NCBI RefSeq assembly: GCF_000426525.1 | Contig: NZ_KE384533.1 | Span: 474,562-538,561 of the forward strand | From: Nocardioides alkalitolerans DSM 16699 | GTDB taxonomy: Bacteria > Actinomycetota > Actinomycetes > Propionibacteriales > Nocardioidaceae | Reading direction: 5' to 3' | DNA length: 64,000 nucleotides | Shown: positions 40,601 to 47,850 of the stretch, in pieces | How the letters are laid out: every line of letters begins with the position of its first letter | How positions within the stretch are numbered: position 1 is the stretch's first letter | The notes under the pieces: generated by a model | Seen by the model: the letters and a program-made list of their open reading frames with translations, nothing else | The model's database searches: none | What the model was told of the DNA's origin: nothing | Program-made: the position numbers and the translations under genes

Positions 40601-42521
40601 TCCGTTCCCGCTCACCACGCCGGCCCCCGTCGGCTCCCTGCCGGTCGGGCTGCAGTTCCTCAGCGCCACCGCGGGCGGCGTCGTCGAGCTGCTCTTCGAG
40701 CTGGTCGACGGGCTCACCGGCGGGCTGCTCGGCGACCTGACCGGCGTGACCGCGGCGGAGGTGCCGGTGGCCGACGCCCCCGTGGCCGAGGTCCCGGCGG
40801 CCGAGGTCCCGGCGGCCGAGCGGCCGCTGGTGCCCGAGGTGCCGGTCGACGGCGGGGCCGGGTCGGGGCTGCTGCCCTCCGAGCCCGTGCCCTCGCTCGA
40901 CCCGACGGTGGCGGTCGACCCGACGGTGCCCGTCGACCCGACCGTCCCGGTGGACCCGACGCTCCCCGTCGACCCGACCGTCCCGGTCGAGCCGACCGTC
41001 CCGGTCGACCCGACCGTCCCGGTCGAGCCGACCGTCCCGGTCGAGCCCGAGGTGCCCGTCCAGCGTCCGAACGGCAGCACGGTCACGTGGCCGGAGATCG
41101 AGCTGGGCCCCTACGCCACGCGCGTCATCGAGGTCGTGGCGGCGCCCGACGAGTACTCCGCGGGCAGCCTGCTCAGCCGCTTCGAGCTCGCCGGGGCCAT
41201 CACCCCCGACCCCTGCCCCGACGGCGCGGGCGTGTGCGCCGAGGTGAACGTGCCCTCCGGCACGCTGGCCGTCAGCCACGAGGCCGAGGGCGAGGGCGCC
41301 GACCTGTTCGCGTCGGGCACCACCACCATCCAGGTCAGCTGCGTGCGCGGCGGTGTCGCCGTCCACGGCTTCCCCCGCTCGGTGCAGCTCGCCGACGGTG
41401 CGACGAGCGAGCCGCTCGCGGTGCCGTACGGCTCGGTCTGCTCCGCCGGCGTCACCCAGGACCAGGGCGCGACCGCCGTCGCCGTCGAGCCCGCGGCGGG
41501 CACCCGCGTCACCCCGGAGGCCCCGGCCGGCACGCTCGCGGTCGCGACGCGGTTCGACCTCGGCCGACTCGTCGTCAGCAAGGAGATCACCGGCGTCGGC
41601 CAGGCCCACGCCCCGTCGGTGTTCGACGTGCGGGTCAGCTGCTCCTGGCGCGGTGAGTCCCTGCCGGGCTTCCCGACCAACGTCCGCCTGGGCGCGGGGC
41701 AGGCGCGGGAGATGCTCGTGCCGCTGCCCGTGGGCGCCCGCTGCAGCGCCGACGACACGGCCCGCTACGGCGCCGACCAGTCCGCGAGCGGCGCGGTGGT
41801 GCTGCAGGCCGGCGCTCCCGGTGGCGTCACGACGCTGCCCGTCGTGGGCCGCTACTCCGCGGGTCACCTGACCGTCGCGGGCTCCTCCGACCTCGACGGC
41901 GACGCGTCGGTGCGCGTCGTCTGCCGCACCGAGGAGACCCTCGTCTGGCAGGGCGTGCTCACGGCGGACGCTGGCGGCACGGCGACCGCCCAGCGCCGTG
42001 GCGCCCCGGCCCTGCTGCCGGTCGGTACGGCGTGCACGGCCACCCCGCTCGGCGCCTACCGCGTCGACGCCGACGAGGCCGGACAGGCCGCGCAGGTGGC
42101 GGCGGGCGCCCCCGAGCGGGTGCAGGCCCTCACCATCACGGTCAGCCCGGCCGGTTCCGGCTCGGGCGGCACGAGTGGTGCCGGTGGCTCGATCGGCGGC
42201 AGCACCAGCGGCTTCTTCGGCGGCGGCGGCACCACGACGGTCGGCAGCCCGCGGAGCCTCGACCCGACCTCGCGGATCCTCGGCGCCCTCCCCGGTCTGC
42301 TGCCGCCCGGCGGCGCCGTACCCGAGGAGGCCGAGCCCCGCGTCCGGTCCTTCGACGGCGCCGAGCGGCCCGACGGCGCGCTCGGACTGGCGTCGCCGGC
42401 CGCGGGCGAGGCCGCCGACGAGGGCACGGACGGCGGACGCGAGCCGCTCCTGCCGTTCGCCATCGTCGGCGTGCTGGTGATCGCGGGCGCCGCGGTCGCC
42501 CAGCGGGTGCGGGCGAGCTGA
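37689..42521 (+). CDS. Giant secreted, C-terminally membrane-anchored surface protein (DUF11/DUF5979-like repeats)
   Basis: This 1610-residue protein has a signal peptide (about 1-32, ending in SPAQATS) and many beta-sandwich domains. They include adhesin-like segments with NSSG/NYFPERL features, a DUF11-type unit at about 937-1000 and three DUF5979-like units at about 1185-1485, each with a VSC...G...L...G pattern. Between them nine six-residue repeats (DPTVPV/EPTVPV) sit at residues 1071-1124. A Gly/Ser-rich stretch (about 1487-1520) and a C-terminal membrane helix (about 1586-1606, ending QRVRAS) follow. No LPxTG is present. It is likely a cell-wall spanning adhesin or stalk. The GTG start is preceded by GGGGAG. 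Confidence 0.82.
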   Translation: MSRSSRLRPALRGGVALLLVTLTLALGGSPAQATSGLEVGIRTTTGTQLPSGTPFGYEVKIVCARADGTCEQVRATVPLGDVASYDVVPGPTTSPTGVTTTTAVVGEDLVVTATGALPSGGTVTAPFTLTPPNDELPGGTEWELRPVATSSSTQVGSTPPAGYTSTATGAVDAESHVEAELVRRGSTLRKAGQEVVFDLSVRCVQPEVGNYFPERLVVRAELPAGLDLVRVTPGGSGTTGRTVVWKPTGGDLPGSCRERGSDAATVGTITAKVAAGQADRTQLDLRLRVTPETAGATPSPTGPDATSSAQVTVSNTPESSPGSVFSSAFGQVRTGGSDQGSVEDQSLATYPGNWLGTVGQQPGNLLGQYLPNESSGLTQAGFKASYNNVEGGSGYQVALSQSLPCLSNGTQHRPAETGCDPAFHATTAALWVDNNAAGDHGPVLASSYRAKALLTDGSRVSLHRTGATTALAAGGQWVTFSVPTHARGRVVAIEFPRAEGLASYRMHWAVFGYADEATAPGDVLTGRVTARAHQGDWSAALDPRESSITVAGRPQLGVESTFTPSTAEQVGDDVTLDLTARALLPEAPEGDLVVADRLPQGTEWAGDAPTTLPAEVTVTSRGGSQSLSTRTTTVDLPLVVTPNVRGSGRTLVRLTLPADQLASYAGSAGARVEVAARLPLTTTAPGLHVNEARVLLPGSPIATACAQRPSASADPATPGHLTGLDEVADACASASRLRVEAGSDSASFHVDTAVSGDRDEEAKTAPSLGLVDAADGEATYTIRWRNTSDVPLKDVVLYDVLPRTDDTMLAGVSAGFPRRSGFDTTLTRLHHLPGGVRAAFATGADVCHGDLGAPQTDGCAPWSDRAPADLDDVRALRITSPHTYDLGEGFDVTFTVATPDALEPGAVAWNSVAATARNAWTGTPLPASESAKVGLTRYAEDLPPVVSVTADRAYAATGEPVTYRVRISNPGPFPLTTPAPVGSLPVGLQFLSATAGGVVELLFELVDGLTGGLLGDLTGVTAAEVPVADAPVAEVPAAEVPAAERPLVPEVPVDGGAGSGLLPSEPVPSLDPTVAVDPTVPVDPTVPVDPTLPVDPTVPVEPTVPVDPTVPVEPTVPVEPEVPVQRPNGSTVTWPEIELGPYATRVIEVVAAPDEYSAGSLLSRFELAGAITPDPCPDGAGVCAEVNVPSGTLAVSHEAEGEGADLFASGTTTIQVSCVRGGVAVHGFPRSVQLADGATSEPLAVPYGSVCSAGVTQDQGATAVAVEPAAGTRVTPEAPAGTLAVATRFDLGRLVVSKEITGVGQAHAPSVFDVRVSCSWRGESLPGFPTNVRLGAGQAREMLVPLPVGARCSADDTARYGADQSASGAVVLQAGAPGGVTTLPVVGRYSAGHLTVAGSSDLDGDASVRVVCRTEETLVWQGVLTADAGGTATAQRRGAPALLPVGTACTATPLGAYRVDADEAGQAAQVAAGAPERVQALTITVSPAGSGSGGTSGAGGSIGGSTSGFFGGGGTTTVGSPRSLDPTSRILGALPGLLPPGGAVPEEAEPRVRSFDGAERPDGALGLASPAAGEAADEGTDGGREPLLPFAIVGVLVIAGAAVAQRVRAS
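40899..41060 (+). repeat. Nine in-frame 18-bp tandem repeats coding for DPTVPV-like units
   Basis: Nine consecutive hexapeptide units (DPTVAV, DPTVPV x2, DPTLPV, DPTVPV, EPTVPV, DPTVPV, EPTVPV, EPEVPV) form a Pro-rich spacer in the surface protein. The DNA period is exactly 18 bases with synonymous variation, so the copies are not freshly duplicated. A shorter AEVPA repeat lies just upstream (about 40785-40820). Length variation between strains would be expected here. Confidence 0.9.
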
Positions 42522-42549
42522 CCCTGACGCGGCGCCGGTCGCCGTACGA

Positions 42550-42661
42550 CGGGTTGCGGTGTCAGCGCCCCGTCCACCCTGTCGCTGACACCGCGACCCG
42601 GCGAGCCCGACGGGTTGCGGTGTCAGCGCCCCGTCCGCCCTGTCGCTGACACCGCAACCTG
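42550..42661. repeat. Two tandem 51-bp hairpins with 61-bp period after the surface protein gene
   Basis: Unit 1 (42550-42600) and unit 2 (42611-42661) each begin CGGGTTGCGGTGTCAGCG and end with its complement CGCTGACACCGC(A/G)ACC. They are nearly identical over their length and 61 bases apart. They lie between convergent gene ends. The strong stems without T-run could stop transcription from both sides, but the duplication also suggests a REP-like element. Confidence 0.82.
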
Positions 42662-42709
42662 GCGGAGGCGGACCAGCCACCGGGTGAGAACGGCCCGGTA
42701 CGACGCGGC

Positions 42710-43150
42710 TCAGCGCGGCGCGCGGGTCCGCAGCAGCCAGGCGATGCCGAGGAAGGGCAGCACGAGCGGCAGGTAGCCGTAGCCCTGGCCGAACACCGAC
42801 CAGACGGTGTCGTCGGGGAACCAGTCGGCGTGCACGACGCTGACGATCCCGACGCCGATGACGCCGACGAGCTCGACGCTCACGGCGATCCAGGCCACCC
42901 GGCGCCAGACCGCGCCGCGGCGCGCGAGGCCGAGGGTGGCGGCGACGTACACGACCCCCGCGAGCGCGGAGAGCGCGTACGGGACCGGCGCCTCGGAGGC
43001 GTGGGTGGCGAGCTGGATCGACGAGCGTCCGGTGGCGGCGACGGCGAAGACCGCGTAGACGGCGATGAGCACGCGGCCGAGGCCGCCGCTGGTGCGCGCG
43101 GGCTGCGTGGACGGCTGGTCGGGCAGCTGGTCGGGGGACGGCTCAGACAA
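42710..43150 (-). CDS. Four-helix integral membrane protein, unknown function
   Basis: This 146-residue protein starts with a 25-residue polar Pro/Ser segment. Helices follow at about 27-43, 57-74, 86-106 and 120-140. The sequence between helices 3 and 4 (VHADWFPDDTVWSVFGQGYGY) is conserved-looking in related actinobacterial membrane proteins. The TTG start lies inside the last eight bases of the upstream membrane-protein gene, so the pair is translationally coupled and the two proteins may form a complex. No function can be inferred. Confidence 0.75.
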   Translation of the reverse strand: MSEPSPDQLPDQPSTQPARTSGGLGRVLIAVYAVFAVAATGRSSIQLATHASEAPVPYALSALAGVVYVAATLGLARRGAVWRRVAWIAVSVELVGVIGVGIVSVVHADWFPDDTVWSVFGQGYGYLPLVLPFLGIAWLLRTRAPR

Positions 43151-43511
43151 GGACCGGGTCCCAGATCTGCTGCAGGCGCACGACCAGCACCGGCACGACG
43201 ACGAGCACCACGAGCAGCACCCCGGTGCCGGCCCGGCTGGGCTCGCCCCTCGCCCACCAGACGCCCGCGGGCAGGGCGATCACGAGCCCGACCAGGTAGC
43301 CGAGGAAGGTCGCCGTGCTGACCCCCTCGGGCACGCCCTCGACCACCTGGACGACGCCGATCACGAGCTGCGCGACGAGCAGCACCTGCACGACGCCGAC
43401 GGCCGCCACGAGCCAGCGGTCGGGGCGGCGGTCGGGCACGACGTACAGCAGCGACCCGACGGCGACCACGAGGGAGGCCACGATGACGGCGGTCTGGAGC
43501 GGGTCCCACAT
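43143..43511 (-). CDS. Small integral membrane protein, unknown function
   Basis: This 122-residue protein has about four helices (roughly 5-23, 35-57, 65-85, 92-112) and ends QQIWDPVLV. The ATG at 43511 is preferred over one nine bases upstream because a TACGAT box (43524-43519) lies seven bases before it, consistent with a leaderless transcript. The gene overlaps the next membrane-protein gene by eight bases. It diverges from ilvA. Confidence 0.72.
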   Translation of the reverse strand: MWDPLQTAVIVASLVVAVGSLLYVVPDRRPDRWLVAAVGVVQVLLVAQLVIGVVQVVEGVPEGVSTATFLGYLVGLVIALPAGVWWARGEPSRAGTGVLLVVLVVVPVLVVRLQQIWDPVLV

Positions 43512-43581
43512 GGGCGCCATCGTAGTGAGACGCCCGCGACCCGCACGCCGCCGCCGAGCCGCGCGGTCCTACGCTGGCGAG

Positions 43582-44889
43582 GTGATCTCCGCCCCCGGCC
43601 CGACCGCCCCCGGCGGCCCGCTGCCCACCGCGGCGGACATCGACGTCGCCGCCGCCCTCCTCGCGCCCGTCCTCCCGGTCACCCCGCTGCAGCGCAGCGC
43701 GCGCCTCTCGGCGCTGACGGGGTATGACGTGTGGCTTAAGCGGGAGGACCTCACGGCCGTCCGGTCCTACAAGGTGCGGGGCGCCTACACCGTCATCGCC
43801 GGCCTCGACGAGGCCGCTCGCGCCCGGGGCGTCACGTGCGCCAGCGCCGGCAACCACGCCCAGGGCGTCGCCTACGCGTGCGCCAGCGCCGGGGTGCACG
43901 CCACGATCTTCCTGCCCCGCACGACGCCGCGGCAGAAGCGCGACCGCGTGGCCGCCCTCGGTGGGGACGTCGTCGACGTGGTCATCGCGGGCGAGGCGTA
44001 CGACGACGCCGCCTCGGCCGCCGCGGAGTTCGCGGCCGCGTCGGGCGCCACGGTCGTGCCCGCCTTCGACCACCCCGGCACGGTCGCCGGTCAGGGCACG
44101 GTGGCCGCCGAGATCCTCGCCCAGGCCGCCGAGGCCGGCGTCACCCCCGCGGCCGTGGTCATCCCCGTCGGGGGCGCGGGCCTGCTGGCCGGCACCCTCA
44201 CCTACCTCGCCGAGCGCGCGCCGGACGTCCGCGTGATCGCCGGCGAGCCGGCCGGCGCCGCCAGCCTCGCCGCCGCCCTCGCCGCGGGCGAGCCCGTGGA
44301 CCTCCCGGGCGTCGACCCCTTCGTCGACGGTGCCGCGGTGCGCCGGATCGGGGCGGTGACGTACGCCGCGGTGGCCGCGGCGCGCCGTACGGTCGCGCTG
44401 GAGACGGCCGCCGTGCCCGAGGGCCTCATCTGCGTCGAGATGCTCGACCTCTACCAGTCCGACGGCATCATCGCCGAGCCCGCCGGCGCGCTCTCGAGCG
44501 CGACGCTGCGCCTCGACGGGCTGGCGCCGCTGGCGCCCGGGAGCACCGTCGTGTGCGTGGTGTCGGGCGGCAACAACGACGTGTCGCGCTACGCCGACGT
44601 GGTCGAGCGGGCGCTCGTGCACGAGGGCCTCAAGCACTACTTCCTCGTGGAGTTCCCCCAGGAACCGGGCGCGCTGCGCCGCTTCCTCGACGAGGTGCTG
44701 GGCCCGGACGACGACATCACGCTCTTCGAGTACACGAAGCGCAACAACCGCGAGACCGGACCGGCGCTCGTCGGTGTCGAGATGGCCCACCGCGACGACC
44801 TGCCCGGCCTGCTGGTGCGGATGGAGGCGTCGAACCTGCGGGTGCAGTCGGTGCCGCCCGACAGCCCGCTCTTCGGCTTCGTGCTCTGA
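43582..44889 (+). CDS. ilvA: Threonine ammonia-lyase (threonine dehydratase), biosynthetic short form
   Basis: This 435-residue PLP enzyme converts threonine to 2-oxobutanoate, the first step of isoleucine synthesis. The PLP Lys is Lys64 in SYKVRGAY. The ASAGNHAQGVA, VPVGGAGLLAG-type and VVSGGNND motifs bind the phosphate and substrate. The single C-terminal ACT-like regulatory domain (LKHYFLVEFPQEPGALRRFL, about 348-367) is the short form found in Actinobacteria. The GTG lies six bases after a TACGCT box (43570-43575), suggesting a leaderless mRNA. Confidence 0.92.
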   Translation: MISAPGPTAPGGPLPTAADIDVAAALLAPVLPVTPLQRSARLSALTGYDVWLKREDLTAVRSYKVRGAYTVIAGLDEAARARGVTCASAGNHAQGVAYACASAGVHATIFLPRTTPRQKRDRVAALGGDVVDVVIAGEAYDDAASAAAEFAAASGATVVPAFDHPGTVAGQGTVAAEILAQAAEAGVTPAAVVIPVGGAGLLAGTLTYLAERAPDVRVIAGEPAGAASLAAALAAGEPVDLPGVDPFVDGAAVRRIGAVTYAAVAAARRTVALETAAVPEGLICVEMLDLYQSDGIIAEPAGALSSATLRLDGLAPLAPGSTVVCVVSGGNNDVSRYADVVERALVHEGLKHYFLVEFPQEPGALRRFLDEVLGPDDDITLFEYTKRNNRETGPALVGVEMAHRDDLPGLLVRMEASNLRVQSVPPDSPLFGFVL

Positions 44890-44916
44890 GCCGCGGACCT
44901 GCGCCAGAGCGGCTCA
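44887..44916. terminator. Bidirectional hairpin holding both stop codons of ilvA and a membrane-protein gene
   Basis: TGAGCCG (44887-44893) pairs with CGGCTCA (44910-44916) across a 16-base loop. The TGA of ilvA and the stop of the convergent gene are the outer ends of the stem. Confidence 0.5.
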
Positions 44917-45321
44917 CGCCACCAGCAGCGCCACCCCCAGCGTCGCCAGGCTGATCGCGAGCAGCAGCCCGCCGGCCGGCACCATCCAGAAGAACCGCGG
45001 GTTCGCGGTCTCCCGCCCGGCGCCCATCGACGAGAAGAAGAAGCCGCCGGGCAGCAGCAGGGCCGACGCGGGCACGCCCGACCGCGCCAGCCAGCCCGCG
45101 GCCCCGTCGAGCGACGTCGCGTCGACGTACAGCAGGCAGACCAGCCCCAGCAGCAGGAGCACCGCGGCGTGGGCGTGGCCGGCCCGGGCGAACTTCTCCT
45201 GGAACGCGGTGACCGGCGCCGTGCCGCGCACGATCCTCAGCAGGTAGAGCCCGCCGGTCTCGACGGTCACGAGCGACAGCAGCAGCACACCGGCGAGGAG
45301 CCGGGACTCGTCGGACAACAT
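44914..45321 (-). CDS. Integral membrane protein, unknown function
   Basis: This 135-residue protein has four helices (about 10-30, 45-66, 79-100 and 112-134). It carries the conserved-looking VTVETGGLYLLRIVRG and the GHAHAAVLLLLGLV motif with two His in the second helix, a pattern seen in small membrane proteins of the DUF family near MerR regulators. The ATG at 45321 has GGAGG five bases upstream, making it better than an in-frame GTG at 45333. The gene is divergent from a MerR regulator that may control it. Confidence 0.75.
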   Translation of the reverse strand: MLSDESRLLAGVLLLSLVTVETGGLYLLRIVRGTAPVTAFQEKFARAGHAHAAVLLLLGLVCLLYVDATSLDGAAGWLARSGVPASALLLPGGFFFSSMGAGRETANPRFFWMVPAGGLLLAISLATLGVALLVA

Positions 45322-45335
45322 GGGAACCTCCACGT

Positions 45336-45355
45336 TTGGATAGTGAACTCTCCAA
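45336..45355. promoter_or_regulatory. MerR-type dyad in the divergent membrane protein/MerR intergenic region
   Basis: TTGGA-tagtgaactc-TCCAA is a 5-bp dyad with a ten-base spacer. An overlapping longer inverted pair, TTGGATAGT (45336-45344) and ACTATCTAA (45371-45379), is also visible. Both lie between the divergent starts at 45321 and 45388 and are good candidates for the MerR protein's site. Confidence 0.5.
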
Positions 45356-45387
45356 TATGTTGGCGAGTCGACTATCTAACTGTCAAG

Positions 45388-46026
45388 ATGATCCCCATGT
45401 GGATGTCCGAGCTGTCGTCGCGCAGCGGGGTGCCCGTCGCGACCGTGAAGTTCTACCTGCGGGAGCGCCTGCTCCCGCCGGGCGAGGCGGTGGGGGCGAC
45501 GCGGGCCCGGTACGGCGAGGCGCACGTGCGCCGGCTGCGACTGGTGCGGGCGCTGGTGGAGACGGCGGGCATGGGCCTCGAGCAGGTACGGCGCGTGCTC
45601 GCCGCCATGGAGGCCGAGACCGACCTCGCGCTCGCCATCGGCAGCGCCCACCTCGAGCTCTCCCCCGCACCTCACGACGCACCGTCCGACCACTCGCGCG
45701 CCCGGGTCGCCGCCCTCCTGGCGGGCGGCGAGTGGGTCAACGAGCCGCACGGTCGTCACGCCACCGCCCTGGCGAGCGCCCTCGACGCCCTCGACGCCGC
45801 GGGGCAGCCGTTGGCCGACGAGGTCCTGGCGACCTACGCCCGCGCGGTGCGCGCGCCGGCCGAGGCGGACCTCGCCCACCTCGTCGCCGACGACCCCACC
45901 CTCGACCGGGAGGCGGCCACGACGTACGCCGTGCTCGGCACCGTGCTCACCGACCCCGTGCTCCTGACCCTGCGCCGGATGGCCCACGAGGACCTGGCCC
46001 GGCGACGCCTGCCCGGCTCCTCCTGA
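45388..46026 (+). CDS. MerR-family transcriptional regulator
   Basis: This 212-residue protein has an N-terminal MerR winged helix (about 6-75: SELSSRSGVPVATVKFYLRERLLPPG, then RARYGEAHVRRLRLVRAL). A helical effector domain rich in Ala and Leu follows instead of a metal-binding loop. There are no Cys residues in the effector region, so metals or thiol stress are unlikely ligands. A small hydrophobic molecule is possible. Alternative ATGs at 45397 and 45403 would shorten it by three or five residues. It probably controls the divergent membrane protein gene. Confidence 0.85.
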   Translation: MIPMWMSELSSRSGVPVATVKFYLRERLLPPGEAVGATRARYGEAHVRRLRLVRALVETAGMGLEQVRRVLAAMEAETDLALAIGSAHLELSPAPHDAPSDHSRARVAALLAGGEWVNEPHGRHATALASALDALDAAGQPLADEVLATYARAVRAPAEADLAHLVADDPTLDREAATTYAVLGTVLTDPVLLTLRRMAHEDLARRRLPGSS

Positions 46027-46186
46027 GGTCGCCCGTCATGACCGCCGCCCCCACGGGGTACCTCTCCGCCGTGCCTCGGCACGACACGGCACCGGCTCCC
46101 TCCCGAACCGTGCGTGGCATGTCGTGATCTGGGGCACACTGTTCGATCCCTGCACATGAATGGTGGTTGACGAGGAGGTCACCCCG

Positions 46187-47245
46187 ATGTCCGCACCGAT
46201 CCGCCTGCGTCCCTCCCGACGTTCCTCCCGCAGCACGCGGCCGGCCCCGGCAGCACCGACGAGCCCCCTCGTCCGTCGTGACTACGACGGCGGCGGGCTG
46301 CGCACGACGCTGCTCGACCTCTCCCTGCGCTCCACCGTGAAGCCCTTCATCTCCGTGTGGGCCAAGGCCCCCGGGCTGCCCTGGCCGTACGGCGTGGCCG
46401 ACCACGCCGGTCGCCTGCTGCGGCCCGTCGCGGGCACGCGCTTCCGCCGTACGCGCCTGCCCCACTGCCCCGCCACCCTCGTCACCAGCAAGGAGTCGGC
46501 GGCCTCGACCCGCACCATCGTCTACCTGCACGGCGGCGCGTTCCTCGTCGGCGGCAACCACCTGCACCGCCAGCTGATCAGCCGCGTCGTGCAGCGCACG
46601 GGCGTCAGCGTGATCGCGCCGGAGTACCGCAAGCTGCCCCGCCACCCCGTGGCCTCCGCCGTGACGGACGCCGTCGAGGCCTACCTCTGGGCGCTCGACC
46701 ACGGCAGCGACCCGGCCGAGACCGTGCTCATGGGCGACTCCGCCGGCGGCTTCCTCGCCGTCATGGTCGGCGTCGAGATCGAGCGCCGTGGCCTGCCGAC
46801 CCCGGCTGCGATCGTCGCGATGTCGCCGCTCGTCGACTTCGTCGCGCCCGAGACGCCGTACCGCGGCTGCACCCTCTTCCCGCGCTCCGCCATCGGCCGC
46901 TTCCAGGACCTCGCGGCCCGCGTGAACCGTCGGGCCGGGCTGGGCACCGACCCGATCGAGTCACCCGTCCACGCCCCGCACCCCGGCCTGCCCCCGACGT
47001 TGCTGCAGGTCAGCTCGACGGAGTGCCTCTACGACGACGGCGTGCGCCTGGCGGAGGCCCTCGCCTCGGCGGGCGTGCACTGCGAGCTCGAGGTGTGGGC
47101 GAAGCAGGTGCACGTCTTCCAGGCCGCGGCCGGGCTGCTGCCCGCGGCGGCCAGGGCGCTCGACAACGTCGCGGAGTTCATCGACCGCGTCGTCGCCGAG
47201 GGCCGCGCCCGTGACACGGGTACGGCGGGCGCCGGCGTCGCCTGA
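46187..47245 (+). CDS. Alpha/beta hydrolase (hormone-sensitive lipase-type esterase)
   Basis: This 352-residue protein has the HSL-family signature VYLHGGAFLVGG (oxyanion HGG, near 110), the nucleophile elbow GDSAGGFLAVM (Ser near 185), the Asp region VSSTECLYDDG and His in KQVHVFQ (about 310). An Arg/Ser-rich N-terminal tail precedes it. It is probably a cytoplasmic esterase or lipase similar to mycobacterial LipU/LipW-type enzymes. The ATG at 46187 has GAGGAGG eight bases upstream, better than the GTG at 46160. The preceding gap contains a small CGTGCC/GGCACG hairpin near 46070. Confidence 0.88.
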   Translation: MSAPIRLRPSRRSSRSTRPAPAAPTSPLVRRDYDGGGLRTTLLDLSLRSTVKPFISVWAKAPGLPWPYGVADHAGRLLRPVAGTRFRRTRLPHCPATLVTSKESAASTRTIVYLHGGAFLVGGNHLHRQLISRVVQRTGVSVIAPEYRKLPRHPVASAVTDAVEAYLWALDHGSDPAETVLMGDSAGGFLAVMVGVEIERRGLPTPAAIVAMSPLVDFVAPETPYRGCTLFPRSAIGRFQDLAARVNRRAGLGTDPIESPVHAPHPGLPPTLLQVSSTECLYDDGVRLAEALASAGVHCELEVWAKQVHVFQAAAGLLPAAARALDNVAEFIDRVVAEGRARDTGTAGAGVA

Positions 47246-47264
47246 GGTACGCGGGTCGGTCCCG

Positions 47265-47810
47265 TCAGAGCAGCGTCACCAGCAGCGCGACGAGGATGAT
47301 CACGGCGAGCAGCACCGCCCCGCCCACGAACGCGAGCGCGACCTTCACCTCGCCGGGCATGGCCTTCTTCAGGCCGAGCCCCTCGGCGGCCTCCTTGATG
47401 GCCCGCTGGCCGACGGTCGAGTCGAAGTCGTAGTCGACCACCAGGTCGGGCCGGCCGGAGTCGTCGATGCCGATCGTCTTCTGCGAGGAGCGCTCGTAGA
47501 CCCAGCCCTTCTGGGTCGACCACTCGCCCGTGACGTTCGGGGCCGGGGCGCCGTCGGCCACGCCGCCGACGCCGGCGCGCCACTCGACGGTGCGGGAGGA
47601 GTCCGTGCGGCGGTAGCTGCCGTTCTCCTCGTCGACCCGCACCTCGTGGCGGAACTGCTTGGTGAGCCCGGAGCGACTCAGCACGCCCCACCAGCGGGCG
47701 TCGGCCAGGTCGACGACGACGTCGAACCCGCCGGGGGCGGGGTGCACGCCGTACGGCGTGTCGTGCAGGCGGCGGGCGACCTCGGTCGCGAGGGCGTGGG
47801 TGGTGGACAT
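47265..47810 (-). CDS. C-terminally membrane-anchored hypothetical protein
   Basis: This 181-residue protein has a soluble part (1-155) with Trp- and charge-rich beta segments (ARWWGVLSR, GEWSTQKGWVYERSSQKTIG, DLVVDYDFDSTVGQRAI). It ends in one hydrophobic helix (about 158-180). This is a tail-anchored topology with the bulk of the protein in the cytoplasm. I do not recognise the family. The ATG at 47810 fits the sequence better than an upstream in-frame extension. It follows the PP2C phosphatase gene by 40 bases on the same strand, so the two may form a unit. Confidence 0.7.
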   Translation of the reverse strand: MSTTHALATEVARRLHDTPYGVHPAPGGFDVVVDLADARWWGVLSRSGLTKQFRHEVRVDEENGSYRRTDSSRTVEWRAGVGGVADGAPAPNVTGEWSTQKGWVYERSSQKTIGIDDSGRPDLVVDYDFDSTVGQRAIKEAAEGLGLKKAMPGEVKVALAFVGGAVLLAVIILVALLVTLL

Positions 47811-47850
47811 CCTGGGTTCGTCCCCCCACGCGGGGAGGGCGAAACGCGGG

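Noticed and set aside
40899..41060. Possible non-coding tandem repeat or CRISPR
   Set aside because: The 18-bp period keeps the frame and codes for a regular hexapeptide with synonymous changes, so it is protein-coding.
42550..42661. Possible CRISPR array
   Set aside because: Only two units exist, the repeats are themselves long hairpins with no spacer diversity, and no cas gene is nearby.
37701..42680. Open minus-strand reading frame of 1659 codons antisense to the surface protein gene
   Set aside because: It is a GC-rich shadow. Its translation is low-complexity Arg/Gly/Ala without domains, and the plus-strand gene has a signal peptide, domains and proper codon bias.
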